Origin: Neolewinella lacunae
GTDB taxonomy: Bacteria > Bacteroidota > Bacteroidia > Chitinophagales > Saprospiraceae
Assembly (NCBI RefSeq): GCF_014349155.1
Contig: NZ_JACSIT010000141.1
Coordinates: 246,919-310,918, forward strand
Reading direction: 5' to 3'
DNA: 64,000 nt
Below are positions 1-7,852 of this stretch, piece after piece. Position numbers and translations under genes: made by a program. The notes under the pieces are model-generated. The model was given only the letters and a program-made list of their open reading frames with translations. It did not search any database and was not told the DNA's origin. Position 1 is the first letter of the stretch. The number at the start of each line of letters is the position of its first letter.

Positions 1-1
1 G

Positions 2-310
2 GAGGCCGTCATGGCCAACATTGACGCCGTCATGGCCGGCCCCAGCATGAACGACTACTTCCAGGCTGCGTCTTTCCTGGCCGACAACGGCGACAACAAG
101 CTCGCGCTGGACTACGTAAAGAAGGCCAACGCCATGGCTGGTAAGGAACCCCGCTACTGGATGGTTCGCCGCGAAGCCACCATCCTGGCCGACCTGGACA
201 TGAAAGCAGAAGCCAAAGCCGCTTTTGAAAAGTCGCTGGAACTGGCCAAAGCCGCTGGTAACATGGACTACGTGCGTATGAACGAGAAGTCGCTCAAAGA
301 ACTCAAGTAA
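2..310 (+). CDS. DUF2911-type protein, C-terminal part (5' end outside window)
   Basis: The frame is open from the left edge of the window, so the first ATG seen (position 11) is probably internal and the gene starts upstream. The visible part is an alpha-helical TPR-like hairpin repeat. It ends in a segment reading roughly YWMVRREATIL, then a helix pair with AFEKSLELAKAAGN and DYVRMNEKSL. This matches the helical tail that follows the beta domain of Bacteroidota DUF2911 proteins. These are usually secreted or periplasmic proteins of unknown function. A strong terminator follows 35 bases after the stop. Assignment to DUF2911 rests on the tail only and is moderately sure. Confidence 0.65.
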   Translation, partial: EAVMANIDAVMAGPSMNDYFQAASFLADNGDNKLALDYVKKANAMAGKEPRYWMVRREATILADLDMKAEAKAAFEKSLELAKAAGNMDYVRMNEKSLKELK

Positions 311-344
311 GGCTTTGGCGGATAGCCCGCCACCTTTCTTCCCG

Positions 345-389
345 CAACGGGGCTGTGCAGGCATACTGTGCAGCCCCGTTGTTTTTTTT
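345..389 (+). terminator. Rho-independent terminator after the DUF2911-type gene
   Basis: A 16-bp stem with two internal mismatches (CAACGGGGCTG on the left, CAGCCCCGTTG on the right) has a short loop and is followed directly by eight T residues. It lies just downstream of the plus-strand gene ending at 310. Confidence 0.9.
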
Positions 390-469
390 GCTGGAGCACC
401 CGCCTTCAACCATGGCCGAGAAGCGGTGTTGTTCACCCTGTCTTTCTCTCTGATCCTCAAGGTAACCGT

Positions 470-1006
470 ATGTCTGCTTCCGCTGAAATGCCCTACTTCA
501 TCAAGCCCTCCGTCAACCTGAGCAATGCGGAGAAGCGAGTGGCCTACGCCGAAGCCCGCGCCGCTATCCTGGCCACCCTCGGCGGGGAGCAAGACGAGAC
601 GGTAAAGATGGTCACCATCAACTGCCTGCTGAAAACCTACCTGCCCTACTACTACTGGGTGGGCTTTTATCTGGTACGCGGAGAACGGGAACTGGTGGTA
701 GGTCCGTACCAGGGGACGCTCGGCTGCCTCAGCATCCAGTTTGGCCGGGGCGTTTGCGGCGCAGTGGCGGCTAGTGGGCAAACCAAAATTGTGGCCGATA
801 CCCACGCCCTGGCCCCGGGCAGCGAACACATCGCCTGCGACCCCAACAGCCATTCGGAAATCGTCGTTCCCGTTTTCCGCGCCGATGGCTCCCTGTTCGG
901 GGTGTTTGACGTGGACAGTACGCTGGAGGCTTCTTTCGATGCCACCGACCAGGAGGAGCTGGAGGCTTTGCTGGCGAACGTCTTTGCGGGCGGCGGCGGA
1001 CACTGA
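470..1006 (+). CDS. msrC: Free methionine-(R)-sulfoxide reductase, GAF-fold (fRMsr)
   Basis: A 178-aa cytosolic GAF-domain protein. The fRMsr family reduces free methionine-R-sulfoxide with three cysteines. All three are present: one in LGCLSIQFGRG, one in GRGVCGA and one in HIACDPNSHSEIVVPV, followed by the family-typical FGVFDVDS strand. The length is normal for the family. The frame stays open upstream to 368, but the ATG at 470 gives the expected short N-terminus before the first helix. The gene stands alone, with scpA 120 bases downstream behind a dispersed repeat. The window holds two further Met-sulfoxide reductase domains at 43.2-44.1 kb, so free R-sulfoxide and both protein-bound isomers would be covered. 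Confidence 0.88.
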   Translation: MSASAEMPYFIKPSVNLSNAEKRVAYAEARAAILATLGGEQDETVKMVTINCLLKTYLPYYYWVGFYLVRGERELVVGPYQGTLGCLSIQFGRGVCGAVAASGQTKIVADTHALAPGSEHIACDPNSHSEIVVPVFRADGSLFGVFDVDSTLEASFDATDQEELEALLANVFAGGGGH

Positions 1007-1062
1007 CCCCGGAGGAGAGAAAGACCGGGCCGGAACCCCCCCCTGCTCCTTCAACTTCCCTG

Positions 1063-1080
1063 GCACCTGCGGCCGCGCCC
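1063..1080 (+). repeat. Dispersed 18-bp repeat, copy 1
   Basis: Exact core GCACCTGCGGCCGCGCCC between msrC and scpA. Read on the minus strand, the core is followed by CAGGGAAGTTGAAGGAGCA and a run of G, the tail shared with several other copies. Confidence 0.85.
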
Positions 1081-1125
1081 CTATCCAGACACCAAGCCAG
1101 GCAAAAACTCTTTACCTTCGCGCCA

Positions 1126-1905
1126 ATGGCCGCCGGATACACGATAAAACTGCCCCAGTTCGAAGGTCCCTTCGACTTGCTCCTGTTCTTCATCGAGCGG
1201 GACGAGCTGGATATTTACGACATTCCCATTGCGAAGGTCACCGACGATTTTCTGGACTACATGCGGCAGGCCGAGGCGATGGACATTGACCTGGCCAGCG
1301 AATTTGTGTTGGTGGCCGCCACCCTGTGCCGCATCAAGGCCAAGATCCTCATCCCCCGCAAGGCCGTTGACGAACAGGGCAATGAGATTGACCCCCGCGA
1401 GGAACTCGTTTCCCGCCTGCTGGAGTACAAGCGCTATAAATCCGTGCTGGAAGAACTCCGCACCCTGGAAACGGAGCGGGGAATGCGCAATTACCGCGGC
1501 AACATCACCGACGAGCTGGCGCAGATTGCCGTGCGCGCGCTGGTGGACGTCGAGCTGGAAAGCGTCACCCTTTTCAAGCTGCTGAAGGCCTACGAAAGCC
1601 TGCTCGGCAAACTGGAGGAGGCCAGCAAACGGCCCGTCGTGCACGAGATTGCCCAGTTCAGCCACACCATCGAAGAGCAGCAAATCCGGATCATGGAGAT
1701 GGTCAGCGCCGTGCGTTTTGGCAAAGCGCGGCCCAGTTTTGCGGACCTTTTCAGCGTTTGCAAGACCCGTATCCACGCCATCGTTACCTTCCTCGGTTTG
1801 CTGGAATTGCTCAACGCGCGGGAGATCAGCATCGTCCCCGGCGAGGGACTTAACAATTTCTGGCTGGAGCCGGCCGGGGGAGAGAGCGGCAGCGAAGAGG
1901 AATAA
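1126..1905 (+). CDS. scpA: Segregation and condensation protein A (kleisin)
   Basis: 259 aa, usual for ScpA. The N-terminus carries the kleisin signature: FEGPFDLLLFFIERDELDIYD, then a region ending DYMRQ. It continues with DLASEFVLVAATLCRIKAKILIPR, the helix that contacts the SMC neck. The C-terminus is a winged-helix domain (FADLFSVCKTRIHAIVTFLGLLEL). ScpA closes the SMC-ScpAB ring that is loaded at ParB-parS sites, and parS-like palindromes lie at 22.2 kb. scpB is not in the window. The ATG at 1126 is the only start that keeps the family N-terminus intact. A dispersed repeat lies on either side of the gene. Confidence 0.95.
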   Translation: MAAGYTIKLPQFEGPFDLLLFFIERDELDIYDIPIAKVTDDFLDYMRQAEAMDIDLASEFVLVAATLCRIKAKILIPRKAVDEQGNEIDPREELVSRLLEYKRYKSVLEELRTLETERGMRNYRGNITDELAQIAVRALVDVELESVTLFKLLKAYESLLGKLEEASKRPVVHEIAQFSHTIEEQQIRIMEMVSAVRFGKARPSFADLFSVCKTRIHAIVTFLGLLELLNAREISIVPGEGLNNFWLEPAGGESGSEEE

Positions 1906-1909
1906 AACA

Positions 1910-1927
1910 GGGCGCGGCCGCAGGTGC
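1910..1927 (-). repeat. Dispersed 18-bp repeat, copy 2, with C-rich hairpin tail
   Basis: Exact core GGGCGCGGCCGCAGGTGC directly after scpA. It runs into a hairpin at 1927-1953 (CTCCCCCCC / GGGGGGAG) and then GGACAAGGAGCAAAGGGAG. It sits between the convergent scpA and mvaD genes, so the hairpin could also end transcription. Confidence 0.85.
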
Positions 1928-1986
1928 TCCCCCCCGACCCCCGGAGGGGGGAGTAGGGACAAGGAGCAAAGGGAGTCCGGCCGGGA

Positions 1987-3102
1987 TTATTCCCCACCCT
2001 CCGCAGCACCACTCACTTCCAGTGCTTCGGGGCCCTTGCCAACGCGGTCGGCCAGGTAGCGTTGGTCTTCGCAGAAGGCCAGTAGTTGTTCGCGGATGAA
2101 GGTCTTGGCCTCCGCTGCCATCGCGTGGGGATAGAGGAGGTGCAGGTTGGGGCCGGCATCGAGGGTGAAGTAGAGCGGCAGCCTGGTTTCCGCCCGAAAC
2201 TGGTGGATCCGCTCAATGGCGCTCAGGGTGTTGGGCCGGATGAGCAGATAGGGCGGGTGGCTGCTCATCATCAGGGCGTGAAGGGTAAGGGCTTCGGACT
2301 CCAGGAGTTCCCCGAAGCGCTCTACGTTGCCCTGGCGTAAGACGGTCAGCATCTCGTCCGTCCGGCGCGTAGCCTGGGCGTAGCGGGCCGTAGCGTAGGG
2401 GTTGCCTTCCATCAGGCCATGGCCGGCCCGGCTGCTGACCGACTTTTCCGAGCGTGAGATCAGCAAAATGTCGTCGTGGTAATCCTGGAAAGTAGCGTGA
2501 AGTCCGTCGCGGACTGGCACCGCATATTCGTCGCTGCTGCCCGGCAAACCCGCCAGCGTGCCCCACACGGCAGCACCGCCGTACACCGAGCGGCAGGCGC
2601 TGCCTGAACCCAGGCGGGCCAGGTAGCTGGCTTTGGCCCAGTACTGTTCCCGGTCTTTAAACGGTGCGAACAGTGTCTCTTCCAGGCTTACCAGGCAAAG
2701 GGCCAGCGCACTCATCCCCGATGCCGAGCTGGCGATGCCCGCCGAGTGGGGGAAAGTGTTACTGGTGTGGATCGTCAGGCTCAGCTGCTTCAGGAACGGG
2801 TAGATGGGCAGCAGCGACTCCAGGAATTGCCGGGTGCGCACGGTGAAGCCTTCGTTACGCTCACCATCCAGGTAAAGTTGAACGTCGACGCCCTCCCCGG
2901 CCTGGGTACGAACGGCGTAGTCGAGGGTAGTATCCGTAGCCGCCCCCTCCAGGGTAAAGCTGATGGAGGGGTTGCGCGGCAACTGTTTGCCGTGCTTGCC
3001 CCAGTACTTCACCAGGGCGATGTTGGAGGGGCTGCGCCAGCGCAGTGCGCCCGGGCGGACTTCACTGCTGAGGACGGTGAGGCTGGGGTTGGTATAATCC
3101 AT
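1987..3102 (-). CDS. mvaD: Diphosphomevalonate decarboxylase
   Basis: 371 aa. It is a GHMP-superfamily enzyme making isopentenyl diphosphate from mevalonate 5-diphosphate with ATP. Seen: PSNIALVKYWGK near the N-terminus (substrate and ATP site), the glycine/serine-rich phosphate loop HSAGIASSASGMSALAL, and the C-terminal YFTLDAGPNLHLLY strand with the family aspartate. The protein is slightly longer than typical because of a tail after the final GHMP helix. It is convergent with scpA. No other mevalonate-pathway gene is nearby. Confidence 0.93.
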   Translation of the reverse strand: MDYTNPSLTVLSSEVRPGALRWRSPSNIALVKYWGKHGKQLPRNPSISFTLEGAATDTTLDYAVRTQAGEGVDVQLYLDGERNEGFTVRTRQFLESLLPIYPFLKQLSLTIHTSNTFPHSAGIASSASGMSALALCLVSLEETLFAPFKDREQYWAKASYLARLGSGSACRSVYGGAAVWGTLAGLPGSSDEYAVPVRDGLHATFQDYHDDILLISRSEKSVSSRAGHGLMEGNPYATARYAQATRRTDEMLTVLRQGNVERFGELLESEALTLHALMMSSHPPYLLIRPNTLSAIERIHQFRAETRLPLYFTLDAGPNLHLLYPHAMAAEAKTFIREQLLAFCEDQRYLADRVGKGPEALEVSGAAEGGE

Positions 3103-3224
3103 AGTTCATTTCCGAAGGGCGCAAAATACGAAAGTTGGGGGGAGAACGGGATTAATGGGGGAAAGGAGGAAGGGATTAAAGGAGCAAAGGGGTGCAGCGG
3201 TTTGCAGGGTTCCCCAATGCTCGA

Positions 3225-3258
3225 GGGCCGCAAAGTCACCGAATGTACTTTGCGGCCC
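3225..3258 (-). terminator. Hairpin downstream of the haem-c lipoprotein gene
   Basis: A perfect 12-bp stem (GGGCCGCAAAGT / ACTTTGCGGCCC) with a 10-base loop, 31 bases beyond the stop of the minus-strand operon. There is no T-run, so termination is inferred from position and stem strength. Confidence 0.55.
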
Positions 3259-3289
3259 ACCAGTCAGGTGCCCATCCGATGGCAACAGT

Positions 3290-4783
3290 TTACTTTTTAG
3301 TAGCGGCGATCAGGCTACGCAGCTTAGCCGAGGGCACGGTGGTAGCCGGCAGCGGCCCCAGAATATCGGGGGAGGGGACGGGTTTGCCGACGGTGTCCAG
3401 CAGGAAAGAGAAGTCCGTACCCAAGGTGATTTGTGCAACGCCGTGGCAGCCTTTGCACCCGCCCATGTTGAACAGGCGCTGGCCACTGGCCAATAAATTG
3501 GGCTTTCCGTCGAAGGGGTCTCCGATGCTGCTGCCGTGAAAGTCGGCCAGGGTGGGGTCCGATTCAATCACATAGTTGGCTAGGAAGTAGCTGAAACTCG
3601 TGGAATCATCCGAGGGGGCACCCTGGACGCCCACCAGGCGGTAGTTTTGCCAAATGGTATTCGGATTCAGCGCCTTCATCTGGGCGTGAACGGCCGCGTT
3701 GGCTTGCTGCACCACCGCCGGAATTTCGTGGAAGCGGGGGTAGTTCTCCACAATATTACCCGATCCATCCAGCAGTTCATAGGCCATATCATCCCCTTCT
3801 ACGCCAACGTGCTCCCAGGTGGCAAAGACAAAGCCCGGATAGTTTTGGGTCTTATGAATGATGTGGATGCCGATCAGGGCAAAATCGCCATTGTTGTAGG
3901 TGATCGTTCCATTGGGGTCTTTCTCGTAGTAAATGGCTTTTCGCACGAAGAACTCCGCAGGGTCATCCGCCGCCGTAAGCTTGCGCCAGGCGGTTTTGAT
4001 CTCGATTGCACCATCGTAGGTAGCGCCCGTACTTCCGGGTACGGCGGCTCCGCCGCAGGGTAGGCAGACTACGCCTTCGGCGGCGGGACAGTTACAGGTA
4101 CTGGTGGCACCGGGGTAATATTCCTTGAGTTTGGTTATGTTGTCCAGCGTCTTGGAGGTGGCCGCCAGCAGCTGTGCTTTAGTAGGGTAGTTGCTTCTGA
4201 TGTACTCGTATTCATCCCGGTTTGTTTTTGCCTGATACACCACGGTATTGGTCTTCCCCTCCGCGCTGTAGTGGGCGTAAAGATTACAAGAGCCTATCTC
4301 GTTGTTTTCGTCCAGATTATTGAACAGGGTGAAGCTGGCACTGGCGTTGGCGGGCTGTGGCGGGTTGATGAAACTATAGCGTGGGGCCATGTCAAAGGCC
4401 TGCATTTGGTCGTCCGCCGGCCGCAATTCGGTGCGGTGGGCGTAGGTTTCCCAGACGAGCAGGTCGGGATAGGCATCGGTGTACCTGCTCCAGTTCCAAC
4501 TTGTATCGGGGTGATCCCGCTTACCATCCTCGTTGTAAGAAGATTTCCAGGTCAGGGCAATGAATTCTTCCCAGGCGAATTGTACCAATTGCTGCGGGGT
4601 AGCATTCGCACTGAGGTCTTGGGGTACTTGCGCCGTGAAGCTGATGTTAATGGTCGTTGCGTCCGGGGAGGCTTCCAGTAAGACTTCTTGTTGCTGGCTT
4701 TTCTCCTGGTTTCCGCAGCTGAAAAGCAGGGCCAAGCAGCAGAGGAGCGTCGCCGGGCGGTGACTAAGTGGGTGATTAAACAT
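3290..4783 (-). CDS. Lipoprotein with a single haem-c motif, tyrosinase operon
   Basis: 497 aa. It has a lipoprotein signal peptide with lipobox LLFSC (Cys23), so it should be anchored in an envelope membrane. A large domain of unknown family contains a cysteine-dense loop (CNCPAAEGVVCLPC). Near the C-terminus CKGCH (Cys443, Cys446, His447) is a single c-type haem site, in a short cytochrome-like tail starting GQRLFNMGGCKGCHG. It is the last gene of a minus-strand run of four: Cys-rich membrane protein, tyrosinase, small protein, this gene. An electron-transfer partner of the copper oxidase is a reasonable inference from context only. The large domain was not recognised. Confidence 0.7.
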   Translation of the reverse strand: MFNHPLSHRPATLLCCLALLFSCGNQEKSQQQEVLLEASPDATTINISFTAQVPQDLSANATPQQLVQFAWEEFIALTWKSSYNEDGKRDHPDTSWNWSRYTDAYPDLLVWETYAHRTELRPADDQMQAFDMAPRYSFINPPQPANASASFTLFNNLDENNEIGSCNLYAHYSAEGKTNTVVYQAKTNRDEYEYIRSNYPTKAQLLAATSKTLDNITKLKEYYPGATSTCNCPAAEGVVCLPCGGAAVPGSTGATYDGAIEIKTAWRKLTAADDPAEFFVRKAIYYEKDPNGTITYNNGDFALIGIHIIHKTQNYPGFVFATWEHVGVEGDDMAYELLDGSGNIVENYPRFHEIPAVVQQANAAVHAQMKALNPNTIWQNYRLVGVQGAPSDDSTSFSYFLANYVIESDPTLADFHGSSIGDPFDGKPNLLASGQRLFNMGGCKGCHGVAQITLGTDFSFLLDTVGKPVPSPDILGPLPATTVPSAKLRSLIAATKK

Positions 4784-4841
4784 GGTATGCGTTTTAATGA
4801 TTTAGAAAAGGCGGCCGTAGGGAGTGCTCTCCGTAGGGTGG

Positions 4842-5288
4842 TCAGTTTTTCACCGCGTACCAGGTTGCCGTAACCCCCGCCGGATGCACCGTGCCATTGT
4901 CCCCGGGGTGGGGGATTGCCCTTACGATGGAGCCAGTAAGGACGTTGGGCTGGTTGACGCCATCTTGCCACGGCAAAACCAGGTAACAGACGTAGTTGTA
5001 AATCCACTCGCTGCCACTGATGACGCCTTTGCCCTGGAAGCGGAGGGTGAAGGGATTGCCGTAGTTGATGGACCCCTTTAGTTGCAGCGCCCAACTGACC
5101 TTACCGTCGGGCAAATTGTTGTCCGTCCCATAAATGGTTCCCTTGAGTACATTAAAGGGGGCGGGGTCTATCTGGATAAATCCTTGTCCGAACACCAGGG
5201 CATCGGCGCTGGTGGTCAGGTCAGGATCATTATTCCAACTCCGGTAGGTGTAGGTGCCCACCAGGAGGTCTTGTGCGCTATCTGCCAT
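4842..5288 (-). CDS. Hypothetical beta-rich protein in the tyrosinase operon
   Basis: 148 aa from the ATG at 5288. An in-frame TTG at 5315 would add nine residues. No family was recognised. The sequence opens with DLLVGTYTYRSWNN and alternates short hydrophobic strands with glycines, suggesting a compact beta-sandwich or barrel. There is no signal peptide and no metal-binding cluster; the single cysteine is in YNYVCYLVLPW. It lies between the tyrosinase gene (60 bases upstream) and the haem-c lipoprotein gene, same strand, so co-transcription is likely. It could be a caddie-like helper of the tyrosinase, but nothing in the sequence proves this. Confidence 0.6.
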   Translation of the reverse strand: MADSAQDLLVGTYTYRSWNNDPDLTTSADALVFGQGFIQIDPAPFNVLKGTIYGTDNNLPDGKVSWALQLKGSINYGNPFTLRFQGKGVISGSEWIYNYVCYLVLPWQDGVNQPNVLTGSIVRAIPHPGDNGTVHPAGVTATWYAVKN

Positions 5289-5348
5289 GACGGTGGTTTT
5301 GGCATCGCCCCCCAATCCGGCGGAGACAGGAGGGCGATGGAGGATGAT

Positions 5349-6956
5349 TTAGTGGACCACTGTTTCAGTTTGCTGAAGCCGCCCGACGTTGCGATTGCGG
5401 GTAATCAGCCGGGTAGTTACCGTATGGTCAAAGGACCGGGGAGCCACCCCATCATCCTTCTTGTGGGCCAGCAGCACCTGGGGAAGCGCGGCTTGAGGCA
5501 AGGCAAAGTGGGCCCTGACTTCTAAATGGTTCTGGCAGTTGGCACATCCTTGGACGTTCCAGCGACTGAGCACGGCTTCGTGGCCAATAACCTGGCGCTT
5601 GCCATCGATGACGGCCTCGGCCGCCACGAGGAAGGAACCTCCTTCGATGGCCCGGTTTACGTTCGTGATCTGGACCACGGGTAATCCCGCCGTTTCTGTG
5701 GCCGCCGCCTTAGCTGCGAGGAAAGCCGCTTCGTCGTCCAGCGAGCCTACGCTGTAGGTATAACCCAGCTGTTCCTCAATGTTGACCATATCCAGGGAAG
5801 TCACGGGCCGGCTGACCCCGTTTTCCTCGATCCGGAATGGATCCAGCGGGGAAGACATGGTTAACCAGGAGTTAGGAGCAGTCCCCGGCGTAGGTCCCTG
5901 GCTGTCTACCGAGTTGGTTCCCGGATAAAAGTCGATAATCTCCAGGCGATCCCGGTGGCCGTTAAACTTCTGCCACAACCAGAACACGCGGTCCACATTG
6001 CAGTGGTGGAAAAAGAAAATGGGGTCGAGGCCCGCCGTATTGTTCTCCCCCATATCGCCGTTGGCCCCGTCGATGGGTGACTTATCGTAAACGCCGGGGT
6101 AGTCATAGCCCCCCACCGCCAGGTGAATGCTGTTGTGCGGACTCTCCAGCGGAACGACGATCGGCTGGCCCTTCTTGCTGGGGTCCAGGGTTATCGAGGC
6201 GTTGTGTTCCGAGGCAGAAGTCGTGTTGGAAAAAACGGTGTAATTGGGGGCCAGCAGGCAGTCCTGGTATTTTTTGCCCACGTGCGTTGGAACCGGCTTT
6301 CCATCTACGATGATGTGGGAATTCAGCCACTCCACAATGTTATCGTTGAGGATTTGGACGTTCTTTTGGTAGTCCGGGTACTGGCTGTTGTGTTTTTTGG
6401 TGGCCTCAATATCTCCTTTGCCGACCAAGCCAGACAGTGGGTAGCGGACCGTTTCGTAACCCGCCGGCTTGGTGTAATCGTAGGAACCTGCCCCAATGGC
6501 ATTGTCCGTAATCGGTGCGGGAAAAACGAAGGAACGCAGCGGGTTGGGCGTGGTACTGTCCCGTGGAAAAAACTCATCCGTCAGCGCCCACGGTATGCCG
6601 TTTTCCATGGAGTCCTGGCTGGTTTCGTCCCAGTAGGGCTGCATGACGTCTTCGCACCCGGGAATGCTCTGGAGGGCTTGTTCCAAACGGACGAGGTAAG
6701 CACGGTGCCAGGTGGGAAAGAGGACATTTCCGTGGTTGCAAAAACCGCCCCAGTAAGAGGCATTTCCCCAGCCCGCCCCCACAAAGGGTTCACCGTGGTA
6801 ACCACCAATGACGAAGAAGGAATTGGGATCATCCGGAGGAAGCGCCTTGATGCCCGCCCAGGCCTGCATCACTTTCTCCAATGGTCCTTTGTCGTTGTTG
6901 TTGTATCGGTCCTGTAACTCCTGAATAGAGTACCGGACCCGTAATTGAGTAGCCAT
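5349..6956 (-). CDS. Tyrosinase-family type 3 copper oxidase
   Basis: 535 aa. Type 3 dicopper enzymes oxidise phenols to o-quinones with O2. The CuA ligands are seen as His54 (GGYHGE), His75 (CNHGN) and His84 (FPTWHRAYLVRLEQAL). The CuB ligands are His274 and His278 (SPHNSIHLAVGG) and His317 or 318 in DPIFFFHHCNVDRVFWLWQ, a classic tyrosinase signature. No signal peptide is visible, so export, if any, would need a partner. The C-terminal part beyond about residue 400 is an extra domain containing CANCQNH. The gene starts 4 bases after the stop of a Cys-rich membrane protein gene, so the two are tightly coupled. The substrate is unknown. Confidence 0.88.
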   Translation of the reverse strand: MATQLRVRYSIQELQDRYNNNDKGPLEKVMQAWAGIKALPPDDPNSFFVIGGYHGEPFVGAGWGNASYWGGFCNHGNVLFPTWHRAYLVRLEQALQSIPGCEDVMQPYWDETSQDSMENGIPWALTDEFFPRDSTTPNPLRSFVFPAPITDNAIGAGSYDYTKPAGYETVRYPLSGLVGKGDIEATKKHNSQYPDYQKNVQILNDNIVEWLNSHIIVDGKPVPTHVGKKYQDCLLAPNYTVFSNTTSASEHNASITLDPSKKGQPIVVPLESPHNSIHLAVGGYDYPGVYDKSPIDGANGDMGENNTAGLDPIFFFHHCNVDRVFWLWQKFNGHRDRLEIIDFYPGTNSVDSQGPTPGTAPNSWLTMSSPLDPFRIEENGVSRPVTSLDMVNIEEQLGYTYSVGSLDDEAAFLAAKAAATETAGLPVVQITNVNRAIEGGSFLVAAEAVIDGKRQVIGHEAVLSRWNVQGCANCQNHLEVRAHFALPQAALPQVLLAHKKDDGVAPRSFDHTVTTRLITRNRNVGRLQQTETVVH

Positions 6957-6959
6957 AAT

Positions 6960-7466
6960 TTATGCGTTGTTTGGTTTGAGTAGCGACGGAATGCTGAGCG
7001 GAGCCAGGGAAAAGGAATTCCAAAGCGACCCGGAAAGAATACCGAGCATACCGATGAGGAAAGGATAGTTAGCCTCGGCACCGAGCGCCCGACTGATTAA
7101 AATGATGAGTACGCCAGCCAGGCTCAGCGCAAAGGGGCCAAGCCCTTTCTTTCGCCGGTTCCGGAATAGCAGCACGAGGTGCAAAGACAAAAACCCGATC
7201 AAAACCGGGTAAAGCCAACCCTGGTAGGGCAGACGGGACACGCCGAAGCCTCCAAACATACTCATGTACGCCGCCCAGCAAATGGGACACTTGGGGAAAA
7301 AAGCGACCAGCAGACTGAGCAGGACGGAGGAAAATGAGCGGGCAGACTTAGCAGCGAGCTCTTGCCTGGCCACCTCCTTCGCCTCGGGCGGTGGAACCGC
7401 GCAACAACAGCTTTTTTCCGGCTGCGTTTCCTGGGGGGAACCCGATGCTTCACCCTCCACCGGCAT
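6960..7466 (-). CDS. Cys-rich small membrane protein, first gene of tyrosinase operon
   Basis: 168 aa from the ATG at 7466. The frame stays open to GTG codons at 7559 and 7628, which would add a basic N-terminal extension. A soluble N-terminal part carries SCCCAVPPPEA. It is followed by about four hydrophobic segments, the first ending in FFPKCPICWAAYMSMFG. That CPxC motif at a membrane segment resembles thiol sites of small metal-handling membrane proteins such as the MerC/MerT type, but overall family membership is uncertain. Position directly before a copper oxidase suggests copper delivery or redox partnering, which is inference from context. Confidence 0.6.
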   Translation of the reverse strand: MPVEGEASGSPQETQPEKSCCCAVPPPEAKEVARQELAAKSARSFSSVLLSLLVAFFPKCPICWAAYMSMFGGFGVSRLPYQGWLYPVLIGFLSLHLVLLFRNRRKKGLGPFALSLAGVLIILISRALGAEANYPFLIGMLGILSGSLWNSFSLAPLSIPSLLKPNNA

Positions 7467-7852
7467 GGGAAAAGCCCTCAACTTTTTGTTCCACTTTGGA
7501 CGAATTACCCGGTAAGCTGACCTAGCCCACCCCGGCAATGTTATTGGTTCATTTTTCACGATTTTTTGACCTTTGGCCCTATAGCAAAGGTCGGAGCATC
7601 CACACGTGCCGCGTAAGCGTATAAACACCTAATTTTCAATTCAGGTACTAACACCTACTCCCATAGGTTACAAAGACCACTTTATGGGTGATGAAGGACA
7701 TCGCAGCAGCAAAGCTTATCAAAGCAATACCCTTTCCAATCGGAATCCACCACCCCGCCCTCTACCCGACCCACCTGAGCACTACTAAACTATGAACTAT
7801 GAACTATGAACTATGAACTATGAACTATGAACTATGAACTATGAACTAAAAC
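7467..7852. other. Intergenic region with heptamer repeats
   Basis: 386 bases between the tyrosinase operon start and the adhesin stop. Apart from the AACTATG tandem array at its left-gene-distal end and possible upstream GTG starts for the membrane protein, I see no gene. Confidence 0.6.
7788..7848 (+). repeat. Heptanucleotide tandem repeat (AACTATG)8
   Basis: Eight perfect AACTATG units plus a partial ninth, ending 4 bases before the stop codon of the giant adhesin gene. The same unit recurs, inverted, at 63725-63759. Confidence 0.95.
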
